Assembly (NCBI GenBank): GCA_045594065.1
Contig: JAZNXU010000014.1
Location: 1 to 64,000 of the forward strand
DNA: 64,000 nt
Source of the DNA: SIG565 sp045594065
GTDB lineage: Bacteria; Bacillota; Clostridia; Oscillospirales; Acutalibacteraceae
Reading direction: 5' to 3'
A program made the position numbers and the translations under genes. The notes under the pieces were generated by a model. That model was not told the origin of the DNA. It made no database searches and was given only the letters and a program-made list of their open reading frames with translations. Positions 1 to 8,443 of the stretch are shown one piece after another (within the stretch, counting starts at the first letter, position 1; the number at the start of each line of letters is the position of its first letter).

Positions 1-107
1 AGGTGAGTTTTTTATACTGCTCGGTATACTCATCAAAGTCGATATCATAAATATCCCAAGCAGCATCGGCCTGATTAGCAACAACTATCCAAAGGTCCTT
101 AGAAGTG
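1..107 (-). pseudogene. continuation of the same secreted protein in another frame, cut by window edge
   Basis: On the minus strand, after the stop at 99-101, a different frame stays open to the window edge and reads as plausible protein (TSKDLWIVVANQAD followed by an acidic, aromatic stretch). Removing one G from the GGG run at 108-110 joins the two frames cleanly as ...YGG-TSKDLWIVV.... This is either a true frameshift mutation or a one-base sequencing or assembly error. The rest of the gene lies outside the window. Confidence 0.5.
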
Positions 108-461
108 CCCGCCGTAGGTAGCTGTGATTTTATATGTACCTTTAGCGAATGCGGAAATTTCATTTCCGTTCTGACCGATTTCTTTAGAAGAATAGCCATC
201 GGCCAAAGTCCAAGTGATTAAGGCACCGTCAGTAGCCTCAGTTTCACCTGCAAAAAGCACATCTACATTATCAAGATTTACCTTTGTTCCCGCGAACATA
301 GGTATAGCAGGAGATGTGTCGGCATTTACAGTATACTGTACTACAGCATCGGTTTCATCAGCTAAAACGCCGAAGCCAACACCAACTGCAGAAAGCAACA
401 TTGCAAATGCGCAAATAAGAGAAATTGCTTTTTTGCTGAAATGCTTTGCGAAAAATTTAAT
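99..461 (-). CDS. secreted protein, N-terminal part, frameshifted; apparent ATT start
   Basis: The reading frame begins with a classical signal peptide: lysines near the N-terminus, a hydrophobic core rich in A, L, V and G, and an Ala before the likely cleavage site (VLA|DE). The only ATG in frame is at 401, inside the hydrophobic core. Extending upstream to 461 completes the signal peptide, and AGGAGG (about 470-475) lies 8 nt before an ATT codon at 461-459, so I propose ATT as the start. A TATAAT-like -10 lies at 493-498 without a good -35. After about 120 codons the frame hits TAA at 99-101. The sequence beyond stays coding-like one frame away, so this is probably the start of a longer secreted protein, possibly with Ig-like folds (motif TYKITATY). 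The function is unknown. Confidence 0.6.
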   Translation of the reverse strand: MKFFAKHFSKKAISLICAFAMLLSAVGVGFGVLADETDAVVQYTVNADTSPAIPMFAGTKVNLDNVDVLFAGETEATDGALITWTLADGYSSKEIGQNGNEISAFAKGTYKITATYGGHF

Positions 462-599
462 ATTTCGTACCTCCTAAGTATATTGATACGCAATTATAAT
501 ACCACACAAGAAAATTATTTACTAGGACAATTTTATTATTTTTTGAATTATTTTGTTTGCGTTTTTGTGGAAAAGTACAAAATTGCACAAAACAAGCTT

Positions 600-1562
600 T
601 TATTGCGCTAACCACCGCTTAAACGGTGCCAGAATAACCGCAACGGATATATTAAACACCGTATTAATAAGCGCTATTCCAAGCATTGTAACATTTTTAT
701 CTACAACCGCGCCAAAAAACAGGTTAAAAATGCCCAAGCCCGCCATAAAAACGGCAGCGCCTATAACATTGACCTTGATATGAATTAAGGCAACGCGCTT
801 TGCACTGCTTGACAAACCAATTGCCGAAATAAGCGCGGTAACACAGGTGCCGATATTAGCGCCGAGCACCAGCGGCACAGCCATATTATATGTAACGGCA
901 CCTGAGAGCGCCAACGCCTGAACAATTCCAACCGTTGCGGCAGAGGACTGTATAATACCCGTAAACAATGTTGAAATTAAAAGGGTAACAATGGGGTTAG
1001 TAAACATTGTGAGGAACACCCCAAGCTCGCCCTTTTCTTCAATTGTTCCTACGGCGCCGCTTATCATATTCATACCTGTAACAAGTATGTTAAAGCCGAC
1101 AAATATTGCGCTTATGTTGCGGTGCTTTTTGTTTTCTGACAGGAATGCGAGCACAATGCCGCCAAAACTCAAAAAAGGAGCAAAAACAGCAGGCTTCAAA
1201 AGCGTAAGCCACACATTACCGTCGCCATCTAAGCCCACAAGGCTGAGCAGCCAAGAAGTAAGCGTTGTTCCGACATTTGAGCCCATAACAAGCCCGAATG
1301 TGCCCGAAGCCTCTATAACACCTGCATTCGCAAGACCTACCAGCATTACAGTCATAGCCGAGGACGACTGCATTGCGGCGGTAATTCCCGCGCCGAGCAA
1401 TAAGCTCAGCCAATAGTTGCTTGTTACACTTTTAAGCGCGGCTTCAAGCCTTTTGCCTGCCGCTTTTTCAAGCCCCGACGACATTACATTCATTCCGTAA
1501 AGAAAAAATGCAAGACCGCCAACAAGACCCGACAACATAATTATAATATCAGAGCTACTCAT
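600..1562 (-). CDS. Na/Pi cotransporter family protein, short form without PhoU domain
   Basis: A multi-span membrane protein of 320 residues with the two inverted Na/Pi-cotransporter repeats: QSSSAMTVM near residue 65 and QSSAATVG near residue 206. The paired QSS motifs form the sodium and phosphate site in the SLC34-like NptA family. An N-terminal GLAFFLYGM segment is typical. Many bacterial members are about 550 residues with a C-terminal PhoU-like domain; this one stops after the membrane region, like the short YqeW type. It probably moves phosphate with sodium across the cytoplasmic membrane, though the substrate is inferred from family only. It lies downstream of glyS on the same strand but is separated by a terminator-like hairpin. 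Confidence 0.85.
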   Translation of the reverse strand: MSSSDIIIMLSGLVGGLAFFLYGMNVMSSGLEKAAGKRLEAALKSVTSNYWLSLLLGAGITAAMQSSSAMTVMLVGLANAGVIEASGTFGLVMGSNVGTTLTSWLLSLVGLDGDGNVWLTLLKPAVFAPFLSFGGIVLAFLSENKKHRNISAIFVGFNILVTGMNMISGAVGTIEEKGELGVFLTMFTNPIVTLLISTLFTGIIQSSAATVGIVQALALSGAVTYNMAVPLVLGANIGTCVTALISAIGLSSSAKRVALIHIKVNVIGAAVFMAGLGIFNLFFGAVVDKNVTMLGIALINTVFNISVAVILAPFKRWLAQ

Positions 1563-1614
1563 TATTCCCCCCTGATATATCTTTATATTGTTATATACAT
1601 TAATATTACATTAT

Positions 1615-1640
1615 ATAAAAAAGGCAGGGTGTCCCCCGCC
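1615..1640 (-). terminator. probable rho-independent terminator between glyS and the Na/Pi gene
   Basis: On the minus strand a GC-rich hairpin (GGC.GGG / CCC.GCC arms around GACA, with one mismatch) is followed directly by a T-run. It would end the glyS transcript. Confidence 0.55.
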
Positions 1641-1706
1641 TGAATGACTGTATATTGCCGAGTTATATCCGCACTGTGTGCGGGTTGTGGCGTTTATATA
1701 TAATTG

Positions 1707-1732
1707 TAGGGACGATGAAATCATCGTCCCTA
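1707..1732. repeat. perfect palindrome, 12-bp arms with 2-nt centre
   Basis: TAGGGACGATGA and its exact reverse complement are separated by AA, just downstream of the glyS stop codon. There is no T-run on either side, so it is not a standard terminator. It resembles short dispersed palindromes seen between genes in Clostridia genomes. That resemblance is from memory and was not searched. Confidence 0.6.
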
Positions 1733-1738
1733 GTGCGG

Positions 1739-3130
1739 TTAAAATTTGATTACCTTTTCAATATATTCGCGAAGCTCTGTAATCGGAATACGCTTCTGTT
1801 CCATAGTATCGCGGTCACGAACGGTTACGCAACCGTCTGTTTCACTGTCGAAATCATAGGTGATACAAACGGGTGTGCCGATTTCGTCCTCACGGCGGTA
1901 ACGCTTACCGATAGAGCCTGCGTCGTCATAATCAACCATAAAGTATTTAGAAAGCTCAGCATAAACAGCAGTTGCCTGCTCGCTTAACTTCTTGGAAAGG
2001 GGAAGAACTGCTGCCTTAAAGGGAGCAAGCGCGGGGTGCAGGCGAAGAACTGTTCTAGTGTCGCCCTTTTCGTCGGTTTCCTCGTCGTATGCATCGCAAA
2101 GGAACGCGAGTGTTACGCGGTCAGCACCGAGAGATGGCTCTATTACATAAGGAACATATTTTTCGTTAGCCTCTTGGTCAAAATAGGTCATATCCTCGCC
2201 GCTGTGCTCTGCGTGCTGAGTTAAGTCATAGTCGGTACGGTCAGCAATACCCCAAAGCTCTCCCCAGCCGAACGGGAACATAAACTCAAAGTCGGTAGTA
2301 GCCTTAGAGTAGAATGAAAGCTCATCCTTATCGTGGTCGCGAAGTCTTAAATTCTCCTCTTTCATTCCAAGGTTTACAAGCCAATCGCGGCAGTAACCGC
2401 GCCAGAACTCAAACCACTCGAGGTCGGTACCGGGTTTGCAGAAGAACTCAAGCTCCATCTGCTCAAACTCGCGGGTGCGGAATGTAAAGTTGCCGGGGGT
2501 GATTTCGTTACGGAAAGACTTACCAATCTGACCTACGCCGAACGGCACCTTTTTGCGGGTTGTGCGCTGAATGTTTTTAAAGTTTACGAAAATACCCTGT
2601 GCGGTTTCGGGGCGAAGATAAAGAGTATTTGTACTATCCTCAGTAACGCCCTGAAAGGTTTTGAACATAAGGTTGAATTTGCGGATATCGGTAAAATCAC
2701 CCGAGCCGCAATCGGGGCAAACAATGCCGTTCTCTTTAATGTAATTAAACATTTCCTCATCGGAAAATCCCGCGGGGTTAACATCTAAGCCGTTTGCCGC
2801 TACATAATCTTCAATAAGCTTATCGGCACGGTGGCGGGTTTTACAAACCTTACAGTCCATAAGCGGGTCGGAAAAGCCGCTGAGGTGACCCGAAGCCACC
2901 CAAGTTTCTCTGTTCATAATAATTGCGCTGTCAAGACCTACATTATATGGGCTTTCCTGAACAAACTTTTTCCACCAAGCCTTTTTAACATTGTTTTTAA
3001 GCTCAACGCCTAAGGGGCCGTAGTCCCAAGAGTTGGCAAGTCCGCCGTAAATCTCACTGCCCGCGTACACAAAGCCGCGACCTTTACAAAGATTTACGAT
3101 AGTTTCCATTGTTTTTTTAGTGTTATCCAT
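1739..3130 (-). CDS. glyS: glycine--tRNA ligase, homodimeric class II type
   Basis: This enzyme charges tRNA-Gly with glycine in the cytoplasm. At 463 residues it matches the single-chain alpha2 GlyRS, not the alpha2beta2 GlyQ/GlyS type. Visible class II features include the N-terminal KGRGFVYAGSEIYGG segment, motif 2 around FRNEITPGNFTFRTREFEQMELEFF, and motif 3 near EPSLGADRVTLAFL. A metal-binding cysteine pattern (CKVC, CPDCGS) sits between residues about 93 and 150. The C-terminal anticodon-binding domain is complete. The gene is monocistronic with its own promoter (3168-3196). No T-box fits in its short leader. Confidence 0.96.
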   Translation of the reverse strand: MDNTKKTMETIVNLCKGRGFVYAGSEIYGGLANSWDYGPLGVELKNNVKKAWWKKFVQESPYNVGLDSAIIMNRETWVASGHLSGFSDPLMDCKVCKTRHRADKLIEDYVAANGLDVNPAGFSDEEMFNYIKENGIVCPDCGSGDFTDIRKFNLMFKTFQGVTEDSTNTLYLRPETAQGIFVNFKNIQRTTRKKVPFGVGQIGKSFRNEITPGNFTFRTREFEQMELEFFCKPGTDLEWFEFWRGYCRDWLVNLGMKEENLRLRDHDKDELSFYSKATTDFEFMFPFGWGELWGIADRTDYDLTQHAEHSGEDMTYFDQEANEKYVPYVIEPSLGADRVTLAFLCDAYDEETDEKGDTRTVLRLHPALAPFKAAVLPLSKKLSEQATAVYAELSKYFMVDYDDAGSIGKRYRREDEIGTPVCITYDFDSETDGCVTVRDRDTMEQKRIPITELREYIEKVIKF

Positions 3131-3167
3131 TTTTATTACGCCTCCAAGCGATATTTATACATTATTA

Positions 3168-3196
3168 ATAATATAAAAAATCCGCTTCAAAGTCAA
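3168..3196 (-). promoter_or_regulatory. sigma-A promoter of glyS
   Basis: On the minus strand TTGACT (3196-3191), a 17-bp spacer and TATTAT (3173-3168), then a GGAGG ribosome binding site before the glyS ATG. Confidence 0.7.
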
Positions 3197-3248
3197 GCAA
3201 AAACCGCTTAATATGCAAAAATTGTAAAATTTCGGGGAGTTTATATTC

Positions 3249-3277
3249 TTGACATATCTTTTGGGTTAAGATATACT
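3249..3277 (+). promoter_or_regulatory. sigma-A promoter of the small-protein pair
   Basis: Consensus TTGACA (3249-3254), 17-bp spacer and TATACT (3272-3277), followed by AAGGAGG before the ATG at 3310. It is divergent from the glyS promoter. Confidence 0.85.
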
Positions 3278-3309
3278 TGTAGTGTGAATATTTTAAGGAG
3301 GAATTAACT

Positions 3310-3570
3310 ATGGCTTATAAATTACAGTTACACGATGTTGATTTTAACGAGTTTTTACAAGCAGTAGATAAATGCAAGGGCGATGTTTTTCTTGAAACCG
3401 AAGACGGCGATGTTTTAAATCTTAAGTCACGCCTTTGCCAAATGTTGGGTCTTTCAACCCTTTTAAAAGGCGCTGAAATAGGTGAGGCGATTGTTCGCTG
3501 TGCAAATCCCGATGATGAAACCATACTTTTTAGATTCAATCTTTACGGTGAAATGCCGCAAGATAATTAA
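3310..3570 (+). CDS. conserved small protein of unknown function
   Basis: An 86-residue soluble protein with no signal peptide or membrane segment, preceded by a perfect AAGGAGG site. The core (KCKGDVFLETEDGDVLNLKSRLCQML) resembles a small protein family widespread in Clostridia that is often mislabelled polyA polymerase. That match is from memory. The length excludes any polymerase catalytic domain. It is the first gene of a two-gene operon with a strong promoter and a terminator, so it is probably well expressed. The real role is unknown. Confidence 0.75.
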   Translation: MAYKLQLHDVDFNEFLQAVDKCKGDVFLETEDGDVLNLKSRLCQMLGLSTLLKGAEIGEAIVRCANPDDETILFRFNLYGEMPQDN

Positions 3571-3582
3571 GGAGGCATTCAA

Positions 3583-3864
3583 ATGGCTGATTTTTTAACC
3601 TACAAGGGTAAGCCGCTTGTACGCAAGGGTAACGAAATTTACTACGGCGATATGAGCGAAAAATATGTTATTAAGCTTGAAATTCTTTCTTCGAAAAAAG
3701 AGGGCGATGCCGAACTTGCTGACAAGGTTAAGGTGCTTTTAATGCTAAGCGATACCGAAATTAAGCTTAAAGACCGAATTATAAAGACCAGCGAAAAGAA
3801 CGGTCTTTACGAGGCAATGGACATTGGCGCTATTTGGCTTGAAAGAGAACTCAAAAAATCGTAA
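3583..3864 (+). CDS. conserved small protein of unknown function
   Basis: A 93-residue, lysine-rich soluble protein. It begins 12 nt after the preceding stop with its own GGAGG, and is followed by a strong terminator. The sequence (FLTYKGKPLVRKGNEIYYGDMSEKYV) has a compact beta-strand look, with a second half predicted to contain a helix (NGLYEAMDIGAIWLERELK). I do not recognise a named domain. The tight pairing with the previous gene suggests a shared function or complex. Confidence 0.75.
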   Translation: MADFLTYKGKPLVRKGNEIYYGDMSEKYVIKLEILSSKKEGDAELADKVKVLLMLSDTEIKLKDRIIKTSEKNGLYEAMDIGAIWLERELKKS

Positions 3865-3883
3865 AAACGATTAAACTCAGATT

Positions 3884-3915
3884 AAAAACCGTCGGAAAAC
3901 CCGACGGTTTTTTAA
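3884..3915 (+). terminator. rho-independent terminator of the small-protein operon
   Basis: Stem CCGTCGG / CCGACGG with A-rich and T-rich flanks that extend the helix, then TTTTTTAATTTTT. Confidence 0.85.
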
Positions 3916-3942
3916 TTTTTGTTAATTTTTCCATAATGATTA

Positions 3943-3971
3943 TTGATTTATTGGGCAAGATAAGATATAAT
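3943..3971 (+). promoter_or_regulatory. sigma-A promoter of pckG
   Basis: TTGATT (3943-3948), 17-bp spacer and TATAAT (3966-3971), about 50 bp before the pckG ATG. Confidence 0.75.
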
Positions 3972-4020
3972 CTAAAAGGAGAAAGTTGTTTTTTCAAATA
4001 AATTTAGGAGTGGAATAACC

Positions 4021-5799
4021 ATGACAGAAAACAAAACCGTTTTAAAGTGGCTTGACGAAATGAAAGAACTTCTCAAGCCAGACCAGATTGTTTGGGTTGA
4101 CGGCACTGAAAAGCAGCAGGCTGAGCTTCGCGCTTTAGCTGTAGAGCTTGGCGAGCTTACCGAGCTTAATCAGGAAAAGCTTCCCGGTTGCTATCTTCAC
4201 AGAACCAACCCCAACGATGTAGCCAGAGTTGAGGACCGTACATTTATCTGTACTTCAACCAAAGAAATGGCTGGTCCCACCAACAACTGGTGCGACCCCA
4301 AAGAAATGTATGAAAAGCTCTATAGCATCGCAAAGGATAGCTACAAGGGCAAAACAATGTATATCATTCCCTATTCTATGGGACCGATCGGCTCGCCGCT
4401 CGCTAAAATCGGTATTGAGATTACCGACTCGGTTTATGTTGTTCTCAATATGCTTATTATGACAAGAGTAAGCCTTGAAGTGTTAAAGGTTTTAGGCGAC
4501 AGCAATGATTGGGTAAGAGGTTTACACTCTCGCTGCGATATTGACCCTGAAAAAAGATATATCTGCCACTTCCCCGAGGATAACACCATTATTTCTGTAA
4601 ACTCAGGCTACGGCGGAAATGTACTTCTCGGTAAAAAGTGCTTTGCGCTTCGTATCGCTTCTTTCCAAGGCTGGAAAGAGGGCTGGATGGCAGAGCATAT
4701 GCTCATTTTAGGTCTTGAGAATCCAAAGGGCGAGGTTAAATACATCGCCGCTGCTTTCCCGTCTGCTTGCGGCAAGACCAACCTTGCAATGCTTATTCCG
4801 CCTGAGTATCTTAAGGAAAAAGGCTACAAGGTTTGGACCGTTGGTGACGATATTGCTTGGATGAGAATAGGCGAAGATGGCAGACTTTATGCCATCAACC
4901 CCGAAAACGGCTTCTTCGGCGTAGCACCCGGAACAAATGAAAAATCTAACTTTAACGCACTTGAGTCTACAAAGAAGAACACTATCTTTACAAATGTAGC
5001 ACTTGATTTAAACGACAACACCGTTTGGTGGGAGGGCTTAAACAAGAACCTGCCCGAGAACGCACTTGATTGGAAAGGCAACCCGTGGGATCCTGCTAAG
5101 TTCAACAAGGCAGATAAGTCTACCTGCGCTGCTCACCCCAACTCACGCTTTACAGCTCCTGCTGAAAACTGCCCCTGCATTTCAGAAGAGTTTGATAAGG
5201 GTGCAGGCGTTCCGATTTCTGCAATCGTATTCGGCGGTCGCCGTGCTAAGTGCGCTCCGCTTGTATATCAATCTAAGGATTGGGAGAACGGTGTATTCAT
5301 CGGCTCTGCAATGGCTTCTGAAACAACAGCAGCTGCTGCAGGTGCTGTAGGCGTTGTTCGCCGCGACCCGATGGCTATGCTTCCGTTCTGCGGCTATGAT
5401 ATGGCTGACTACTTCCAGCATTGGCTCAACATGGGTAAAAAGCTTGGCGACAAGGCTCCCAAAATCTTCAATGTTAACTGGTTCCGTACCGATGATGAGG
5501 GCAACTTCATTTGGCCCGGATTTGGCGATAATATGAGAGTTCTCAACTGGATTCTTGACCGCTGCGAGGGCAAAGCCGATGCTACAGAGACCGCTATCGG
5601 TTATGTTCCGAAGCCTGAGGATATCGACCTTACCGACCTTGATATGGATATGGATACTCTAAAGGATATTCTTACCGTTGATAAGGAAATTTGGGCAAAC
5701 GAGGCAGCGGAAATCGAAGAGCACTATAAGAAGTTCGGTGATAAATTACCTAAAGAACTCCGCGCTCAGCTCGATGCCCTTAAAGCAAACCTTAAATAA
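4021..5799 (+). CDS. pckG: phosphoenolpyruvate carboxykinase (GTP)
   Basis: This enzyme interconverts oxaloacetate + GTP with PEP + CO2 + GDP. In fermentative anaerobes it often runs toward oxaloacetate for succinate formation or anaplerosis. The 592-residue length fits the GTP class. The family's kinase motif 1a is plain (FPSACGKTNLAML, about residues 246-258, with the catalytic Cys), then the metal-binding GDDIAWM and the substrate-binding GGRRAKCAPLVYQ region. The C-terminal FNVNWFRTDDEGNFIWPGFGDN matches the GTP-type nucleotide site. The gene is monocistronic, with its own promoter and a terminator just after the stop. Confidence 0.97.
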   Translation: MTENKTVLKWLDEMKELLKPDQIVWVDGTEKQQAELRALAVELGELTELNQEKLPGCYLHRTNPNDVARVEDRTFICTSTKEMAGPTNNWCDPKEMYEKLYSIAKDSYKGKTMYIIPYSMGPIGSPLAKIGIEITDSVYVVLNMLIMTRVSLEVLKVLGDSNDWVRGLHSRCDIDPEKRYICHFPEDNTIISVNSGYGGNVLLGKKCFALRIASFQGWKEGWMAEHMLILGLENPKGEVKYIAAAFPSACGKTNLAMLIPPEYLKEKGYKVWTVGDDIAWMRIGEDGRLYAINPENGFFGVAPGTNEKSNFNALESTKKNTIFTNVALDLNDNTVWWEGLNKNLPENALDWKGNPWDPAKFNKADKSTCAAHPNSRFTAPAENCPCISEEFDKGAGVPISAIVFGGRRAKCAPLVYQSKDWENGVFIGSAMASETTAAAAGAVGVVRRDPMAMLPFCGYDMADYFQHWLNMGKKLGDKAPKIFNVNWFRTDDEGNFIWPGFGDNMRVLNWILDRCEGKADATETAIGYVPKPEDIDLTDLDMDMDTLKDILTVDKEIWANEAAEIEEHYKKFGDKLPKELRAQLDALKANLK

Positions 5800-5800
5800 T

Positions 5801-5829
5801 AAAAACCGCTCGAAAGAGCGGTTTTTTAT
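5801..5829. terminator. bidirectional terminator between pckG and the U32 peptidase gene
   Basis: AAAACCGCTC / GAGCGGTTTT stem closed by a GAAA tetraloop, T-rich on both sides. The convergent U32 gene's stop codon lies inside the right flank. Confidence 0.9.
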
Positions 5830-7880
5830 TGTACTCCTCTGTAATAAAGTCCGCGGGTGAATTCGCCCGAGGGCTTTTTTTCTGTCTTGTAGGCATCAAT
5901 TATTTCTGCCGCCTCCTGCCTTGCTTCAAAGGTGAAATACAGATACATAAAATCCAAAGCCGCGAAATCCGATTTTTTATCGGCAAGGTAGTGCGGTTTT
6001 GAATTGAACACCTCGGCAAAACCGTTTGTGCATCGAACAGGAAACTGAATTCCCATTCGGTCGGTAAGCAGTCGGTCGTGATTACAGCCACGACAGCTGT
6101 CCGCCTTAACAGGACAGTTGCGTGTAAGCATAATTGGTAGTCTTCCATAGGCAAAAGCACCTTTTTTAAGGGGAGTTTTTATTCTTTTGAACTCCTCGAC
6201 CCTTAATTCAGGAGATAAAACAAGCGCCTTGGCGCCGCTTTGCTCTAACGCCTTTGCAGTTTCGGAATTATAGATATTAAAGCCGATGTCGGCGACCGTC
6301 TTAAAGCCCGCATTTTCGGCTATTTCCTTTGCCGCAAGCGTGCCGCAAAAGGCAATTTCAAAGCCCTTTGTACGGAAAGCCTCCAACCGTTTGGCAACCT
6401 GCTTTTCATTAAGTATTCCGCGCGGAAGCTCTACAGCCATTTTAATGTTTTCGGGCGCTGAAAACTGTGAAATGTCGCATTCAAGCGGCAGCGTTATAAG
6501 CTCGACACCGTCTAATTTTTCGGGTATTTGTGCAGCATTCTCAAAGCGGCAATATAGCGCGGTTTGTTGCGGCTTTCTATCATCAAAGGCGGGGATATAT
6601 TCGTTTTCTTCTATCGGTTTTGCGCGGCTTCTAAGCTCATCTAATCTTTCTATGCAATTTCGGCGTAAGGCATTAAGCTCAGCGCCTGCAAGAAAAAGTC
6701 CGTTCTCAAGCTCAATTTCAATGCTTTCGGCAAAATACGGAGTACCTCCAAGCTTTGCAAGGTGCATCTTAACGCCGCTTTCCTCGAGCGCTTTATTCTG
6801 CGCCTTTTGCGGCGTTACCCCCTTAAGGGTAACCTCGTTTTCTCCGTCCCAAACAGTAAGACAGATAGGCTCGCCCGACCTAATTTGTATCCTCATTTTT
6901 AGGGGTATTTTCTGCATTTCACCGCGATAAAGATTGTGTATTTGGGAAAGCACATCACTAGAAGCTATAACATCATCGCGTGTTCTGATGCCGAACATAT
7001 CAGCACCTAATTTTTCGTTATAATAACCGCTTGTAAAGCCCGAGCGAGAGAAGACATTTTGCAGATTCTCGGCATATTTTTCGGCGTTTTCACCGTTTTC
7101 AAGCGCGGTTTTGAATGCCGCAACCGCCGCAGCAACATATTCAGGGCGCTTCATTCTGCCCTCTATTTTTAAGGATGCAACACCCATATCGCGAAGCTCA
7201 CTTGCAAACTCAAGCAGGCTTAAATCCTTAAGACTTAAGGCGTACTCCCTGCCTGCCGACTCAAAAGGCAGACGGCAAGGACCCGCGCACAAACCTCGAT
7301 TACCGCTTCTGCCGCCGATAACGGCACTGAGCAGGCACTGACCCGACACACTCATACACAACGCTCCGTGCACAAAAACCTCGGTTTCAAGCCCCATTTC
7401 GCGGGCAGCTTTTGTGAACTCACAAATCGCAGCTTTGCCCATTTCGCGCGAGATTACCACACGGGTAAAGCCCGCTTTTTTCAAATATGGCAAAGCCGAA
7501 ACCGAATGAACGGTCATCTGTGTAGATGCGTGCAAAGACAGCTTCGGAAATTGCATGTGAAGTCGTCCGGCAAGCCCTAAATCAGCAACAATAACACCGT
7601 CTATTCCCGCTGTGTAGGCTTTTTTTGCGGTGCTTACAGCAAGCAGGATTTCATCATCACGCAGCGCAGTATTAAGGGTAAGATAAACCTTAACATTTCT
7701 TATGTGGCAATATTTTATTGCTTCGGCTAAATCACTGTCAGAAAAATTTTCTGCATTTCGGCGAGCATTAAAGTTTTCGGCACCCAAATACACGGCATCC
7801 GCGCCCGAGCGCACAGCGGCTATAAGCATTTCATAAGAGCCGACAGGCGCTAATATTTCAGGTTTAAAACTCTTCATCAT
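5826..7880 (-). CDS. U32 family peptidase-like protein (DUF3656-type long form)
   Basis: A 684-residue protein of the peptidase U32 family. The first half is a TIM-barrel-like U32 domain (EILAPVGSYEMLIAAVRSGADAVYLG, then HGALCMSVSGQC and NRGLCAGPCR near residues 170-205). The conserved cysteines, with a later CRGCNHDR, match those thought to hold an Fe-S cluster in U32 proteins such as RlhA/TrhP, which hydroxylate RNA. The long C-terminal half fits the DUF3656-containing form. Peptidase activity is doubtful for this class, and RNA hydroxylation is the better guess but unproven. It starts with two adjacent ATGs inside the 3' end of zapA, so it is translationally coupled to it. Confidence 0.88.
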   Translation of the reverse strand: MMKSFKPEILAPVGSYEMLIAAVRSGADAVYLGAENFNARRNAENFSDSDLAEAIKYCHIRNVKVYLTLNTALRDDEILLAVSTAKKAYTAGIDGVIVADLGLAGRLHMQFPKLSLHASTQMTVHSVSALPYLKKAGFTRVVISREMGKAAICEFTKAAREMGLETEVFVHGALCMSVSGQCLLSAVIGGRSGNRGLCAGPCRLPFESAGREYALSLKDLSLLEFASELRDMGVASLKIEGRMKRPEYVAAAVAAFKTALENGENAEKYAENLQNVFSRSGFTSGYYNEKLGADMFGIRTRDDVIASSDVLSQIHNLYRGEMQKIPLKMRIQIRSGEPICLTVWDGENEVTLKGVTPQKAQNKALEESGVKMHLAKLGGTPYFAESIEIELENGLFLAGAELNALRRNCIERLDELRSRAKPIEENEYIPAFDDRKPQQTALYCRFENAAQIPEKLDGVELITLPLECDISQFSAPENIKMAVELPRGILNEKQVAKRLEAFRTKGFEIAFCGTLAAKEIAENAGFKTVADIGFNIYNSETAKALEQSGAKALVLSPELRVEEFKRIKTPLKKGAFAYGRLPIMLTRNCPVKADSCRGCNHDRLLTDRMGIQFPVRCTNGFAEVFNSKPHYLADKKSDFAALDFMYLYFTFEARQEAAEIIDAYKTEKKPSGEFTRGLYYRGVQ

Positions 7881-8223
7881 CTTCGTTTGTAAAGGTCGTT
7901 TTTTGTTCTTCGCCGCCCGTGAATTTTACAAGCATGCGTCGGGTAATATCTGCATCTAGCCGCGCCATTGCAGATTCTTCGAGCAGTCGCTTATTTTCAA
8001 GCCTTAGCTGTTCGTTTTCTGCCTGCTGCTTCTTGCTTTCATCAAGGGCTTCAAGGGCGGTCATAACAGCCGCCATGGTAGTGGATAAAAACGGGCTTTT
8101 CGCCATTACCGAATTCATTTTTCGCTCAAGCTCGGCACCGAGCGATATTATATAAGCCTCGTCCTCATCGGAAGTTACGGAATATTCAATCCCGCCGATT
8201 TTGAGTCTGATTTTATTCGACAT
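7864..8223 (-). CDS. zapA: cell division protein ZapA
   Basis: A 119-residue ZapA-like protein that binds and bundles FtsZ filaments at the division site. The N-terminal beta-alpha head (KIRLKIGGIEYSVTSDEDEAYIISLGAELERKM) is followed by a long coiled coil, residues about 55-100, rich in A, E, L, K and R, and then an acidic tail. GGGAGG precedes the ATG at 8223. It overlaps the U32 gene by 17 bp, an arrangement common in Clostridia. A weak TATTAA -10 lies upstream. Confidence 0.88.
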   Translation of the reverse strand: MSNKIRLKIGGIEYSVTSDEDEAYIISLGAELERKMNSVMAKSPFLSTTMAAVMTALEALDESKKQQAENEQLRLENKRLLEESAMARLDADITRRMLVKFTGGEEQKTTFTNEDDEEF

Positions 8224-8320
8224 AATTCACCCTCCCATCAACATTATTTTAATACAAAACAGAATAAAAATAAAGTATTTTTTATTTATTTAAGTTTTAT
8301 GCTAAATTTGCAAAAAAAGG

Positions 8321-8349
8321 TTGCTTATAACGGCAATTTCTGTTAATAT
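8321..8349 (+). promoter_or_regulatory. probable promoter of the beta-helix gene
   Basis: TTGCTT (8321-8326), 17-bp spacer and TAATAT (8344-8349), immediately upstream of the operator-like palindrome. Confidence 0.5.
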
Positions 8350-8364
8350 GAAACTGAGCAATTT

Positions 8365-8384
8365 TAATATCCTCGAGGGTATTA
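8365..8384. promoter_or_regulatory. operator-like 20-bp palindrome, with a second inverted repeat downstream
   Basis: TAATATCCTC / GAGGGTATTA is a palindrome with one mismatch in ten pairs, centred on CTCGAG. It lies about 10-30 bp after the expected start site. A second inverted repeat, TTAAGCT (8382-8388) with AGCTTAA (8404-8410), follows. The position suits repressor binding. Confidence 0.45.
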
Positions 8385-8443
8385 AGCTTAATTTTACAAA
8401 TCTAGCTTAAAATTATGACCTTGGCAGAAAGAAAAAAGGCACT

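Noticed and set aside
3131..3167. T-box upstream of glyS
   Set aside because: The leader is too short and has no TGGNACC motif.
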